Of a DNA stretch of 5,441 nt, positions 1 to 5,406 are shown piece after piece; the first letter of the stretch is position 1; each line of letters starts with the position of its first letter. The notes below the pieces were generated by a model. That model was not told the origin of the DNA, made no database searches, and saw nothing but the letters and a program-made list of their open reading frames with translations. Made by a program: the position numbers and the translations under genes. This stretch comes from Aquificaceae bacterium (GTDB lineage Bacteria > Aquificota > Aquificia > Aquificales > Aquificaceae): positions 243 to 5,683 of the forward strand of contig JANWYC010000075.1 of NCBI GenBank assembly GCA_025057245.1. Reading direction: 5' to 3'.

Positions 1-10
1 TCATGTAGAT

Positions 11-48
11 GGGTTATGGGGGTAGGCGGTGAGTAGGGGATGTGGGGG
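11..48 (+). other. G-run-rich block, possible G-quadruplex
   Basis: Four runs of three or more G occur on the plus strand at 11-13, 18-22, 36-39 and 44-48. The loops are 4, 13 and 4 nt, and the middle loop contains two further GG pairs. The composition differs sharply from the AT-rich sequence that follows. A quadruplex is possible, but the middle loop is longer than the usual 1-7 nt. On the minus strand the block reads as a proline-rich open frame closed by TGA at 3-1. That frame has no start codon and a stop about 50 codons upstream, so I do not call a gene. The block could be the end of a feature lying outside the window. Confidence 0.35.
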
Positions 49-105
49 TGTTATGGAGGATACTGAAACTCTTATTGGACATAACAGGAACTCTGAGGAC
101 TTTTT

Positions 106-125
106 GAAAATCCCCGCCGGTTTTC
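106..125 (+). other. Small hairpin upstream of dnaX
   Basis: GAAAA (106-110) and CC (112-113) pair with GG (119-120) and TTTTC (121-125), with T111 bulged and a 5-nt loop. A T-run precedes the hairpin (101-105) but none follows it, so it does not look like an intrinsic terminator for plus-strand transcription. The lower stem is AT-only and would be weak at high temperature. It sits about 75 nt before the dnaX start and no role can be assigned from sequence. Confidence 0.2.
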
Positions 126-186
126 CATAAGCTTTTAGTGTTTTAGTAACTTTTCAATTTCTCACCCGACTTAAAGAGGTTGTGTT

Positions 187-197
187 TATACTATAAA
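187..197 (+). promoter_or_regulatory. Promoter -10-like box of the dnaX operon
   Basis: TATACTATAAA ends only 2 nt before the dnaX ATG. Taking TATACT or TACTAT as the -10 hexamer puts the predicted transcription start at about 199-201, on the start codon itself. This suggests a leaderless mRNA. No good -35 hexamer is visible at 16-18 nt spacing. The same 11-mer precedes the gspE ATG, and its 9-nt core TACTATAAA lies upstream of the M29 gene on the other strand. The only Shine-Dalgarno-like sequence nearby (AGAGGT, 175-180) is about 20 nt from the ATG, too far to be normal. Confidence 0.6.
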
Positions 198-199
198 AC

Positions 200-1660
200 A
201 TGTATGTTCCTTTTGCCAGAAAGTATAGACCGAAGACTTTCTCTGAAGTGGTAGGTCAGGAGGTTGCGGTTCGTATACTCAGAAACGCGGTAAGGCTGGA
301 AAAGCTTTCCCACGCTTATCTCTTTGCAGGACCAAGGGGAACAGGAAAAACCACCATAGCCCGTATACTCACAAAAGCCATAAACTGCATACAGCCAAGA
401 GAGGGTGAGCCTTGTGGTGTTTGTGAAAACTGTCTTGCGGTAGACAAAGGCTCTTTCCCAGACCTTATTGAAATAGACGCCGCATCTAACAGGGGTATAG
501 ATGATATAAGAGCTATCAGAGACGCGGTCTCCTACACGCCCATTAAAGGTAAGTATAAAGTTTACATTTTGGACGAAGCTCACATGCTCACAAAGGAAGC
601 CTTTAACGCTCTTCTAAAGACCTTGGAAGAGCCACCTCAAAAAACCATTTTTATCCTATGCACCACAGAGTATGAAAAAATAATGCCTACCATACTTTCA
701 AGATGCCAAAGGCTCATATTTTCCAAGATTGAAGACGGTTTGATAGTTGAGAACTTAAAAGGCATATGTCAGAAAGAAGGGCTTGAGTGCGAAGAGAAGG
801 CTCTTTACCTTATCGCCAAGCTTAGCGATGGGGGTATGAGAGATGCGGTTTCACTTTTGGACCAAGCAAGCACTTACGGAGAGGGTAAGGTAAGGGTTGA
901 GCTTATAGAGGAATTTCTCGGCATAATGTCTCAGGAAAGGGTAAGAGAGCTCCTGCTTATGCTACTTAACTCTGAAGTAGACAGAGCTATTGAGTTTGTA
1001 AGGGATGCAACGAGGAACGGATACAATCTGGTAAAGCTATGCGACCTTTTAGAGGAGGAAGTAAGAAACCTGCTACTGTATAGAAGTTTAAAGGAGCCCG
1101 AGAAGGTAATGCGTGTGGAAGACTTCCACAGAAGCCTCAAAGGCGTTTCGCTAAACGCTCTTCTGTATGTGGAGAAGATAATAAACACCATCAGAGAGGA
1201 TTCAAGGAGTAGGGACTACCTGAGAGCTTTTGAGCTTGCCATAATAAAGACGCAAGTTTTAAAGGATGTGTTGAGCATACGTGAGCTTTTAAATCAAATC
1301 ACAACGCCTAAAGCTCAGACAGAGGTAAAAACTCAAGAAGTCAAACAGGAGAAGTCAGACCCTTTTAAAATCTTTGAAGGAAAGCTAGACACTCTCACCC
1401 TTGAAACCTTAAAAAGGTCAAGGTGGGAATGGGTGGAAGACAGACTGGTCTTTTACCTAAAGGAGAAAGACCTTACTCAGGAAGACATAAACAAGATAAA
1501 AGGAATAGAACCCAGAGTAGACTTCGTGTTTGAAGCGGAGGAAGAAGAGCCAGCTGGGCTTCCTCCCTTTGCGGAGAAAATCAGAGACATGTTTGGAGCA
1601 AAGGTGGTAAGTCATGAGCAAAGAGGTAAGGGCAAGGGTTCTTCTAGTCCGAGTGCCTAA
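200..1660 (+). CDS. dnaX: DNA polymerase III subunit gamma/tau (clamp-loader ATPase)
   Basis: This is the ATPase motor subunit of the bacterial clamp loader, which opens the beta sliding clamp and places it on primed DNA; tau forms also tie the loader to the polymerase and helicase. The 486-residue protein shows the full AAA+ core: ARKYRP near the N-terminus, Walker A GPRGTGKT (44-51), the DnaX zinc site (C63, C72, C75, C78), Walker B with DEAH (121-128), the SRC motif with its arginine finger (167-169) and sensor 2 GGMRDA (211-216). A charged linker (about 370-390) leads to a short C-terminal domain ending in FGAKVV (465-470), resembling the end of many tau proteins. The length lies between E. 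coli gamma (431) and tau (643). A TAA at 194-196 is in frame just upstream, so ATG 200 is the first possible ATG start. The last 16 or so residues (K/G/S-rich) are encoded in the overlap with the next gene. I saw no convincing slippery heptamer in its frame, so a single product is likely. Confidence 0.96.
   Translation: MYVPFARKYRPKTFSEVVGQEVAVRILRNAVRLEKLSHAYLFAGPRGTGKTTIARILTKAINCIQPREGEPCGVCENCLAVDKGSFPDLIEIDAASNRGIDDIRAIRDAVSYTPIKGKYKVYILDEAHMLTKEAFNALLKTLEEPPQKTIFILCTTEYEKIMPTILSRCQRLIFSKIEDGLIVENLKGICQKEGLECEEKALYLIAKLSDGGMRDAVSLLDQASTYGEGKVRVELIEEFLGIMSQERVRELLLMLLNSEVDRAIEFVRDATRNGYNLVKLCDLLEEEVRNLLLYRSLKEPEKVMRVEDFHRSLKGVSLNALLYVEKIINTIREDSRSRDYLRAFELAIIKTQVLKDVLSIRELLNQITTPKAQTEVKTQEVKQEKSDPFKIFEGKLDTLTLETLKRSRWEWVEDRLVFYLKEKDLTQEDINKIKGIEPRVDFVFEAEEEEPAGLPPFAEKIRDMFGAKVVSHEQRGKGKGSSSPSA
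1601..1607 (+). promoter_or_regulatory. Ribosome-binding site of the DUF4911-like gene, inside dnaX
   Basis: AAGGTGG lies 6 nt before ATG 1614 and differs at one position from the ideal AAGGAGG. It is embedded in the dnaX reading frame. It supports ATG 1614 as a real start and suggests that translation of the small gene is coupled to dnaX. Confidence 0.55.
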
Positions 1661-1868
1661 GGAAAAAATAGGTTTGTTCTCCGCTCTGGTAGACGGTTCT
1701 GGTAGAAAAGCTCTCGTGAGAACAAAGGAGAAAAGTTCTAACGAGGTTTACCTTATAGCCACACCTGACACTTTTTCCGAACTTTTTCCTTTAGTAGAGA
1801 GCATAAAAAAACACATAGAAGAGGTAGAGATTTTAGGCGAGGTGGAGAACATAGACGTAGGCTTATGA
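1614..1868 (+). CDS. Small DUF4911-like protein of unknown function
   Basis: An 84-residue soluble protein with no signal peptide or membrane segment. The N-terminal half alternates hydrophobic residues (VRARVLLVRVP, 5-15) and continues through GSGRKALVRT (28-37). It then has a second strand (VYLIATP) and an amphipathic helix (about 53-68). This order resembles the DUF4911 family, in which a short strand, a central 'G-x-A-x-x-R-T' stretch and a C-terminal helix recur. The assignment is from memory of the pattern, not a search, and no function is known to me. The gene starts 47 nt inside dnaX, in the +1 frame relative to it, with its own ribosome-binding site, and ends at TGA 1866-1868. It is almost certainly co-transcribed with dnaX. 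The antisense frame here is not conserved-looking, so the plus strand is the coding strand. Confidence 0.8.
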   Translation: MSKEVRARVLLVRVPKEKIGLFSALVDGSGRKALVRTKEKSSNEVYLIATPDTFSELFPLVESIKKHIEEVEILGEVENIDVGL

Positions 1869-1896
1869 TAAATGGAGTTTTATCAGTTCTCGCATA

Positions 1897-1948
1897 GTCA
1901 GGCTCAAACTCTGAAGCGGTTGAGTGTGGAGCACCAGAAAGGTTTTTT
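1897..1948 (+). repeat. Dispersed repeat, copy 1, terminator-like, after the dnaX operon
   Basis: A 52-nt stretch beginning 28 nt after the stop of the DUF4911-like gene. It aligns without gaps to the minus strand of 3615-3564 at 36 of 52 positions. The perfect blocks are AAACTCTGAAG (1906-1916) and AGCACCAGA (1930-1938), with 13 variable nt between them in both copies. It ends in T6 (1943-1948). TCTG (1910-1913) can pair with CAGA (1935-1938), but a competing stem CTCAA/TTGAG (1903-1907 with 1920-1924) also exists. The fold is therefore weaker than in copy 2. It probably serves as the 3' end of the dnaX transcript. Similarity may extend at lower level past the T-run. Confidence 0.6.
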
Positions 1949-2054
1949 AGACAAAACAATTCCTCGTTGTAGGTTTTCCAATCTTTCTTTATGGGGTGAT
2001 ATCGTCTCTTAAACCTAAGATTAGACACATAATCCTAAGCTACCTATGGCGTTG

Positions 2055-2065
2055 TATACTATAAA
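2055..2065 (+). promoter_or_regulatory. Promoter -10-like box of gspE
   Basis: TATACTATAAA is identical over 11 nt to the box before dnaX and ends 4 nt before ATG 2070. The predicted transcription start falls at about 2067-2070, implying a leaderless or nearly leaderless mRNA. No clear -35 is visible. If the box is the promoter, the in-frame ATG at 2046 lies upstream of the transcript and cannot be the main start. Confidence 0.55.
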
Positions 2066-2069
2066 GAAC

Positions 2070-3482
2070 ATGGTGAACATCCTAAAAACATATCGCCTCA
2101 TACCGCTTGAGGAGGGAGAGAGTTTTATAAAAGTGCTTGCTCCCAAAGGTGTTGAGCCTTTACTCTTGGAGGAGCTCCGTTTTAGCATCGGTAAAGAGGT
2201 GGTGCCTGTCTTCTTGTCTGAGGAGGAGTTTGCCCAGAGACTTCAGGAAGCTCTGGCGCAGGAAGAGCTACGGATAGAAGGAGAGTTTGAAGAGAGTCAG
2301 ATAACGGACATACTTTACGAAGAGGAGACTAGCCCAGCGGTTAGTTTTGTGAACCAGACTCTTATAAAAGCTGTAAACGCGGGCGCTTCTGATGTGCATA
2401 TAGAACCATATGAAAACCAGTCAACTGTCAGAATAAGGCTTGACGGAGTGCTTCATGAGTATACTCACATACCCATAGCCCTTCACGAGCAAGTAGTCTC
2501 AAGAGTGAAAGTGTTAGCCAATCTAAATGTGGCGGAGAGAAGGGTCCCACAAGATGGTAAGATAGCGGTAAAAGTTGGTTCAAAACATCTGGATATAAGG
2601 GTATCTGTAGTTCCTACAGTGTTTGGTGAAAGGGTAGTTCTTAGACTTTTAGAAAAGGGTGGAAGGCTTTTGAGATTGGAGGATTTGGGTTTGTGCGAAG
2701 AAGACCTTATTAAACTTAGAAGATTTTCTAAAAAACCTTACGGTATAGTTCTTGCCACTGGTCCCACAGGTGCGGGCAAAAGCACTACTCTTTATGCCAT
2801 GATACTTGAAATAAAAAGCCCCACTAGAAACATCATCACCATAGAAGACCCACCAGAATACCAGATAAGCGGTGTAAGTCAAATACAGGTAAACCCCAAG
2901 GTAGGGCTTACCTTCGCCACTGGCTTGAGGGCAATACTACGACAAGACCCAGATGTTATAATGGTAGGTGAGATAAGGGATGCGGAGACAGCAGAGATTG
3001 CGGTGCAATCCGCTCTGACGGGGCACTTGGTGCTTTCTACTCTTCACACCAACGATGCGCCATCTGCCATAACAAGGCTCTTTGACCTTGGCATAGAACC
3101 CTTTCTCATAGCTTCGTCCCTTGAAGGTGTTGTAGCTCAGAGACTTGTGAGGAAAATATGTCCGTACTGTAAAAAACCTTACGAACCATCAAAGGAAGAG
3201 CTGTCTGAGCTGGGTCTTTCTGAAAGGCAAAACTTCTACAAAGGTTCAGGTTGTGAACATTGCATGGGGACGGGATACAAAGGCAGGACGGGCATATACG
3301 AAGTTCTCGAAGTGGATGAGGAGCTGAAAAAGGCTATCCTAAAAACTCAAGACACGGTTGAGCTGAGAGACTTTGCACGTAGGAAAGGTTTTAAAACCAT
3401 GCTTGAAGACGGTATAAGAAAGGTAATATCTGGCATAACTACGACAGAGGAAGTGCTGAGAGCGGTAAAAGCCGAGGATTGA
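2070..3482 (+). CDS. gspE: GspE/PilB-family secretion or type IV pilus assembly ATPase
   Basis: A cytoplasmic hexameric ATPase that powers assembly of the pseudopilus (type II secretion) or type IV pilus. Counting from ATG 2070 (470 residues), a short N-terminal domain of about 85 residues leads into GASDVHIEP (105-113) and RLDGVL (123-128). Then follow Walker A GPTGAGKS (231-238), the Asp box IEDPPEY (258-264), Walker B DVIMVGEIRD (295-304) and the His box HLVLSTLHTNDA (319-330). Two CxxC pairs (C364/C367, C395/C398) form the zinc site typical of GspE/PilB and absent from the retraction ATPase PilT. The N-terminus is too short for a full PilB with its long MshEN region, so GspE is preferred, but the two cannot be separated firmly. 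No gspF, gspD or pilin gene is adjacent. ATG 2046 would add eight residues. I prefer 2070 because the promoter-like box lies between the two ATGs and neither has a Shine-Dalgarno site. Confidence 0.92.
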   Translation: MVNILKTYRLIPLEEGESFIKVLAPKGVEPLLLEELRFSIGKEVVPVFLSEEEFAQRLQEALAQEELRIEGEFEESQITDILYEEETSPAVSFVNQTLIKAVNAGASDVHIEPYENQSTVRIRLDGVLHEYTHIPIALHEQVVSRVKVLANLNVAERRVPQDGKIAVKVGSKHLDIRVSVVPTVFGERVVLRLLEKGGRLLRLEDLGLCEEDLIKLRRFSKKPYGIVLATGPTGAGKSTTLYAMILEIKSPTRNIITIEDPPEYQISGVSQIQVNPKVGLTFATGLRAILRQDPDVIMVGEIRDAETAEIAVQSALTGHLVLSTLHTNDAPSAITRLFDLGIEPFLIASSLEGVVAQRLVRKICPYCKKPYEPSKEELSELGLSERQNFYKGSGCEHCMGTGYKGRTGIYEVLEVDEELKKAILKTQDTVELRDFARRKGFKTMLEDGIRKVISGITTTEEVLRAVKAED

Positions 3483-3563
3483 TGACTGTGTAAAAAGAGT
3501 TCTCATCCTTCACTCTAAAAATTGTTATGACGCTGAGAGAGGCATATATCACACGCCTTACAC

Positions 3564-3603
3564 AAAAATACTCTCTGGTGCTTGATATTGGCGCACTTCA
3601 GAG
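3564..3603 (-). terminator. Intrinsic terminator of the M29-Crp/Fnr operon
   Basis: On the minus strand, CTCTG (3603-3599) pairs with CAGAG (3577-3573) and GTGC (3596-3593) with GCAC (3581-3578). Two A residues are bulged and the loop is 11 nt. The hairpin is followed by AGTA and then T5 (3568-3564). It starts about 30 nt after the stop codon of the Crp/Fnr gene. On the plus strand the same hairpin is followed by TTTAAGTT, so it may also slow transcription coming out of gspE, which ends about 90 nt earlier. The stem is moderate for a thermophile. Confidence 0.55.
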
Positions 3604-3615
3604 TTTAAGTTAGAC
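3564..3615 (-). repeat. Dispersed repeat, copy 2, after the Crp/Fnr gene
   Basis: This is the minus-strand counterpart of the repeat at 1897-1948. Read on the minus strand, AAACTCTGAAG occupies 3606-3596 and AGCACCAGA 3582-3574, again separated by 13 nt, and T5 follows at 3568-3564. In both copies the element lies downstream of the last gene of an operon and in that operon's orientation. Here it begins 19 nt past the stop of the Crp/Fnr gene. The two copies flank gspE as an inverted pair. Confidence 0.6.
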
Positions 3616-3633
3616 AAAACATGTACCAACCAT

Positions 3634-4353
3634 TCAAACTGCGAGCCTTTCAAGCTCTCTCCTTTTTATTATCTCAATGTATCCTCTTTCTGCGTTTATA
3701 ATACCTTGCTTTTTCCACTTGCTCATTACCCTTATGGTAGTTTCTACGGTGGTTCCCGTCATCTCCGCAATATCAAGCCTAGTCAGGGGCGCTTCTATAA
3801 CGATAACATCCGCATATTTTTTGCCTATTCTGTCCGCTATTTCAAGGAGAACCTTTGCTATTCTCTCCTCCACTTTACCACCGGCTATGCTCTTAAGAGT
3901 CTCGTAGCTGTGAAGCAGTGTGGAAGTTGCTTCGCAGGTCATTTTCACTGCTATTGCTGGGTGTTTTATGGCAAGGTTTATAAAGTCTCTGTTGGAAATG
4001 TATAGAGTTTTACTGTCTAACATAGCCTTTGCGGTGTAAGTGTTCCTGGGCGTCCTTTTACCCCATTCTATCCAGCCGAAAACATCCCCGGGATAAACGA
4101 GCCTAACTATAACTATACGAGCATCGTGAGTTTCTTTGAGTAGCTTTATGAGACCTTCCACTAGCAGATAAACTCCGGGCTCCGCTTCTTCCTCGAAGAA
4201 TAGATAGTCATTCCTCTTAAACTCTTTAATCTGCATGTATTCCAAAGCGTCCTTTAGCTCCTCTTCAGACATATCCTCAAAAAGATGGATTTTCTTCAGC
4301 ATTTCCAGCTTTATGTTCTGAGTTTGCCCTTCTCTAAAAGGTTCTTTTGCCAT
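3634..4353 (-). CDS. Crp/Fnr-family transcriptional regulator without Fe-S cysteines
   Basis: A 239-residue DNA-binding regulator. An N-terminal extension of about 20 residues is followed by a cyclic-nucleotide-binding-type beta-roll (about 20-120, including VYLLVEGLIKLL at 61-72 and PGDVFGW at 88-94). Next come the long dimer helix (about 125-155) and a C-terminal winged helix-turn-helix (about 189-217: PLTRLDIAEMTG, then TVETTIRVMSKW). The only cysteine is C140, so it lacks the N-terminal cluster that makes FNR an oxygen sensor. The canonical cAMP-binding Arg-Ser/Thr pair is not obvious, so the ligand is unknown. The recognition helix follows the FNR pattern (V203, E204, R208), but I207 stands where FNR has a DNA-contacting serine. 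GGAGGT lies 5 nt before the ATG. The gene starts inside the M29 gene (43-nt overlap), is probably coupled to it, and is convergent with gspE. Confidence 0.9.
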   Translation of the reverse strand: MAKEPFREGQTQNIKLEMLKKIHLFEDMSEEELKDALEYMQIKEFKRNDYLFFEEEAEPGVYLLVEGLIKLLKETHDARIVIVRLVYPGDVFGWIEWGKRTPRNTYTAKAMLDSKTLYISNRDFINLAIKHPAIAVKMTCEATSTLLHSYETLKSIAGGKVEERIAKVLLEIADRIGKKYADVIVIEAPLTRLDIAEMTGTTVETTIRVMSKWKKQGIINAERGYIEIIKRRELERLAV

Positions 4354-5387
4354 CCTCTACCTCCTACGATTACTTTAGGTTCAAAAACTACATAATCTGT
4401 ATGAAAAGATACTTTGTTTTTTCCACCAAAGGTGTGGTTGTCTCCTATGGCTATATGCACTGTGCCTAATATCTTCTCCGCTTCAAGAACATTATCCGGT
4501 CTTACCGCCTTGTGGTTAGTGCCTACACCAAACTCCGCTATGGTGCGTGCATCCTGCTGTTTACTAAACACCTCCTCAAGTATTTTCCTATAGGGGTCAT
4601 AGCCCTCTATGCTCTCTACCCTACCCTCTTTGAATTTGAGAGTTATAGGTTCGTCCAGCTTTCTGTCTGGACCGTAAACAATCCTAAGTTTTCCGTAAGC
4701 GGAGTCCTCAATAGGTGCTATAAAAGCCTCACCCGCTGGCAAGTTTCCGTATTGACCTTTTTCGTGAAAAAGCCCAGTATCCGCAACCGCTTGCCTACCT
4801 TCTACGGAGAACTCCAGCTCTGTTCCCTCTGCCTTTATGCTTACCCACTCCGCCTCTGAGAGTATGCTTGCCACATCTACGCTAAGCTTGGAAACGTAAT
4901 CCCAGTCCGCACTCATTGGACCATCAAACATATCAGGATGGAAGAGGGGCATGCTGGCGTATCTACAGCCAAAGCCCTGGGTCAACGCCTTCCTAAAAAA
5001 GGTGTGGGTAGTAGAGTAGTAGGCAAAAGCTACCACCACATCTGGCACATCCTTTGCCTGTTCATCTAACAAATTTAGAACCTCTTCCTCCGAATACTCT
5101 TCTTTGTTAACCACTTTTTCAAAAAGCCCCAGCTCTTTTAGTCTATCAACCGCATCGTCTCCGAAGGCAAGCCTCCAAACGTCCTCTGGAGGTTCTTTAC
5201 CGTGTTGACCTAATGGTGTATATACAATACTTTTCACATCCTTTGCCAGACCCCGAGCCACCTCTGTAAACTCATCCATGAGTCCCAAAAGATACTCCTT
5301 TTCGCCGTCTGTAAGCAACAAAATCCTCTCGTCCTCCTTCAGGTTCATGTTCACCCTGTAAAGTCTATAGATATGCTTTTCATACAT
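4311..5387 (-). CDS. M29-family (aminopeptidase T-like) metalloprotein
   Basis: A 358-residue cytosolic protein related to thermophilic aminopeptidases of the AmpS/AmpT/PepS group, which use two metal ions to remove N-terminal residues from peptides. The N-terminal half is divergent: ILLLTDGEKEYL (22-33) fits the usual first strand. The C-terminal half carries the family ligands in order: E220 in GNLPAGEAF, E285 in AEFGVGTN, H311 in GTVHIAIGDN, and H329 and D331 in SFHTDYV. Seven residues after the first metal histidine, classical members have a tyrosine thought to be catalytic; here it is H318. The protein therefore belongs to a side branch whose substrate is uncertain, and a related fold is also used by the dioxygenase NicX. 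ATG 5387 is chosen because GGAG sits 5 nt before it; M14 (5348) is an alternative. It is the first gene of the operon with the Crp/Fnr regulator. The last 14 or so residues fall in the overlap and look like an unconserved tail. Confidence 0.88.
   Translation of the reverse strand: MYEKHIYRLYRVNMNLKEDERILLLTDGEKEYLLGLMDEFTEVARGLAKDVKSIVYTPLGQHGKEPPEDVWRLAFGDDAVDRLKELGLFEKVVNKEEYSEEEVLNLLDEQAKDVPDVVVAFAYYSTTHTFFRKALTQGFGCRYASMPLFHPDMFDGPMSADWDYVSKLSVDVASILSEAEWVSIKAEGTELEFSVEGRQAVADTGLFHEKGQYGNLPAGEAFIAPIEDSAYGKLRIVYGPDRKLDEPITLKFKEGRVESIEGYDPYRKILEEVFSKQQDARTIAEFGVGTNHKAVRPDNVLEAEKILGTVHIAIGDNHTFGGKNKVSFHTDYVVFEPKVIVGGRGWQKNLLEKGKLRT
4359..4364 (-). promoter_or_regulatory. Strong ribosome-binding site of the Crp/Fnr gene, inside the M29 gene
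   Basis: GGAGGT on the minus strand is a perfect Shine-Dalgarno core, 5 nt before the ATG at 4353. It lies within the last codons of the M29 gene (VGGRG region). It fixes the start of the regulator and suggests efficient coupled translation. Confidence 0.75.
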
Positions 5388-5392
5388 GCGTT

Positions 5393-5396
5393 CTCC
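5393..5396 (-). promoter_or_regulatory. Ribosome-binding site of the M29 gene
   Basis: GGAG on the minus strand lies 5 nt before ATG 5387. With the promoter-like box further upstream, this gene would have a short leader of about 15-20 nt. In contrast, dnaX and gspE show no such site. Confidence 0.6.
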
Positions 5397-5406
5397 ATTT
5401 TAAAAT

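Noticed and set aside
89..105. AACTCTGA followed by a T-run, resembling part of the dispersed repeat
   Set aside because: Only 8 nt match, the second block AGCACCAGA is absent, and similar words occur inside dnaX by chance.
191..583. Minus-strand open frame of 130 codons antisense to the dnaX ATPase core
   Set aside because: dnaX is unmistakable on the other strand. The antisense protein has no recognisable domain and an odd Tyr/Phe/Ser-rich composition.
931..1191. Minus-strand open frame within dnaX, and a similar one at 2649-2882 within gspE
   Set aside because: Both are antisense to conserved genes and Ser/Arg/Phe-rich; they are shadows of real coding sequence.
1614..1660. Programmed frameshift fusing DnaX to the downstream small protein
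   Set aside because: A +1 shift would be needed, no slippery stop-codon context is seen in the overlap, and the small gene has its own ribosome-binding site and ATG.
1866..1885. Perfect hairpin TGATAAA/TTTATCA starting on the stop codon of the DUF4911-like gene
   Set aside because: The stem is almost entirely A/T and no T-run follows. It is too weak to call a terminator in a likely thermophile.
1753..2028. Minus-strand open frame of 91 codons with a GTG start
   Set aside because: Its second half is antisense to the DUF4911-like gene and its first half is the repeat. The equivalent frame of the other repeat copy has a stop, and no ribosome-binding site is seen.
1897..3615. Inverted repeats as the ends of a transposon carrying gspE
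   Set aside because: There is no transposase, no target-site duplication was seen, and the identity is only about 69%. A 3'-end element explains the positions better.
3677..4005. Two plus-strand open frames antisense to the Crp/Fnr gene
   Set aside because: They are antisense to a clear helix-turn-helix protein and their hydrophobic or mixed composition follows from the opposite strand.
4512..4859. Plus-strand open frame of 115 codons antisense to the M29 gene
   Set aside because: The metal-ligand motifs of the M29 protein are on the other strand; no domain is seen in this frame.
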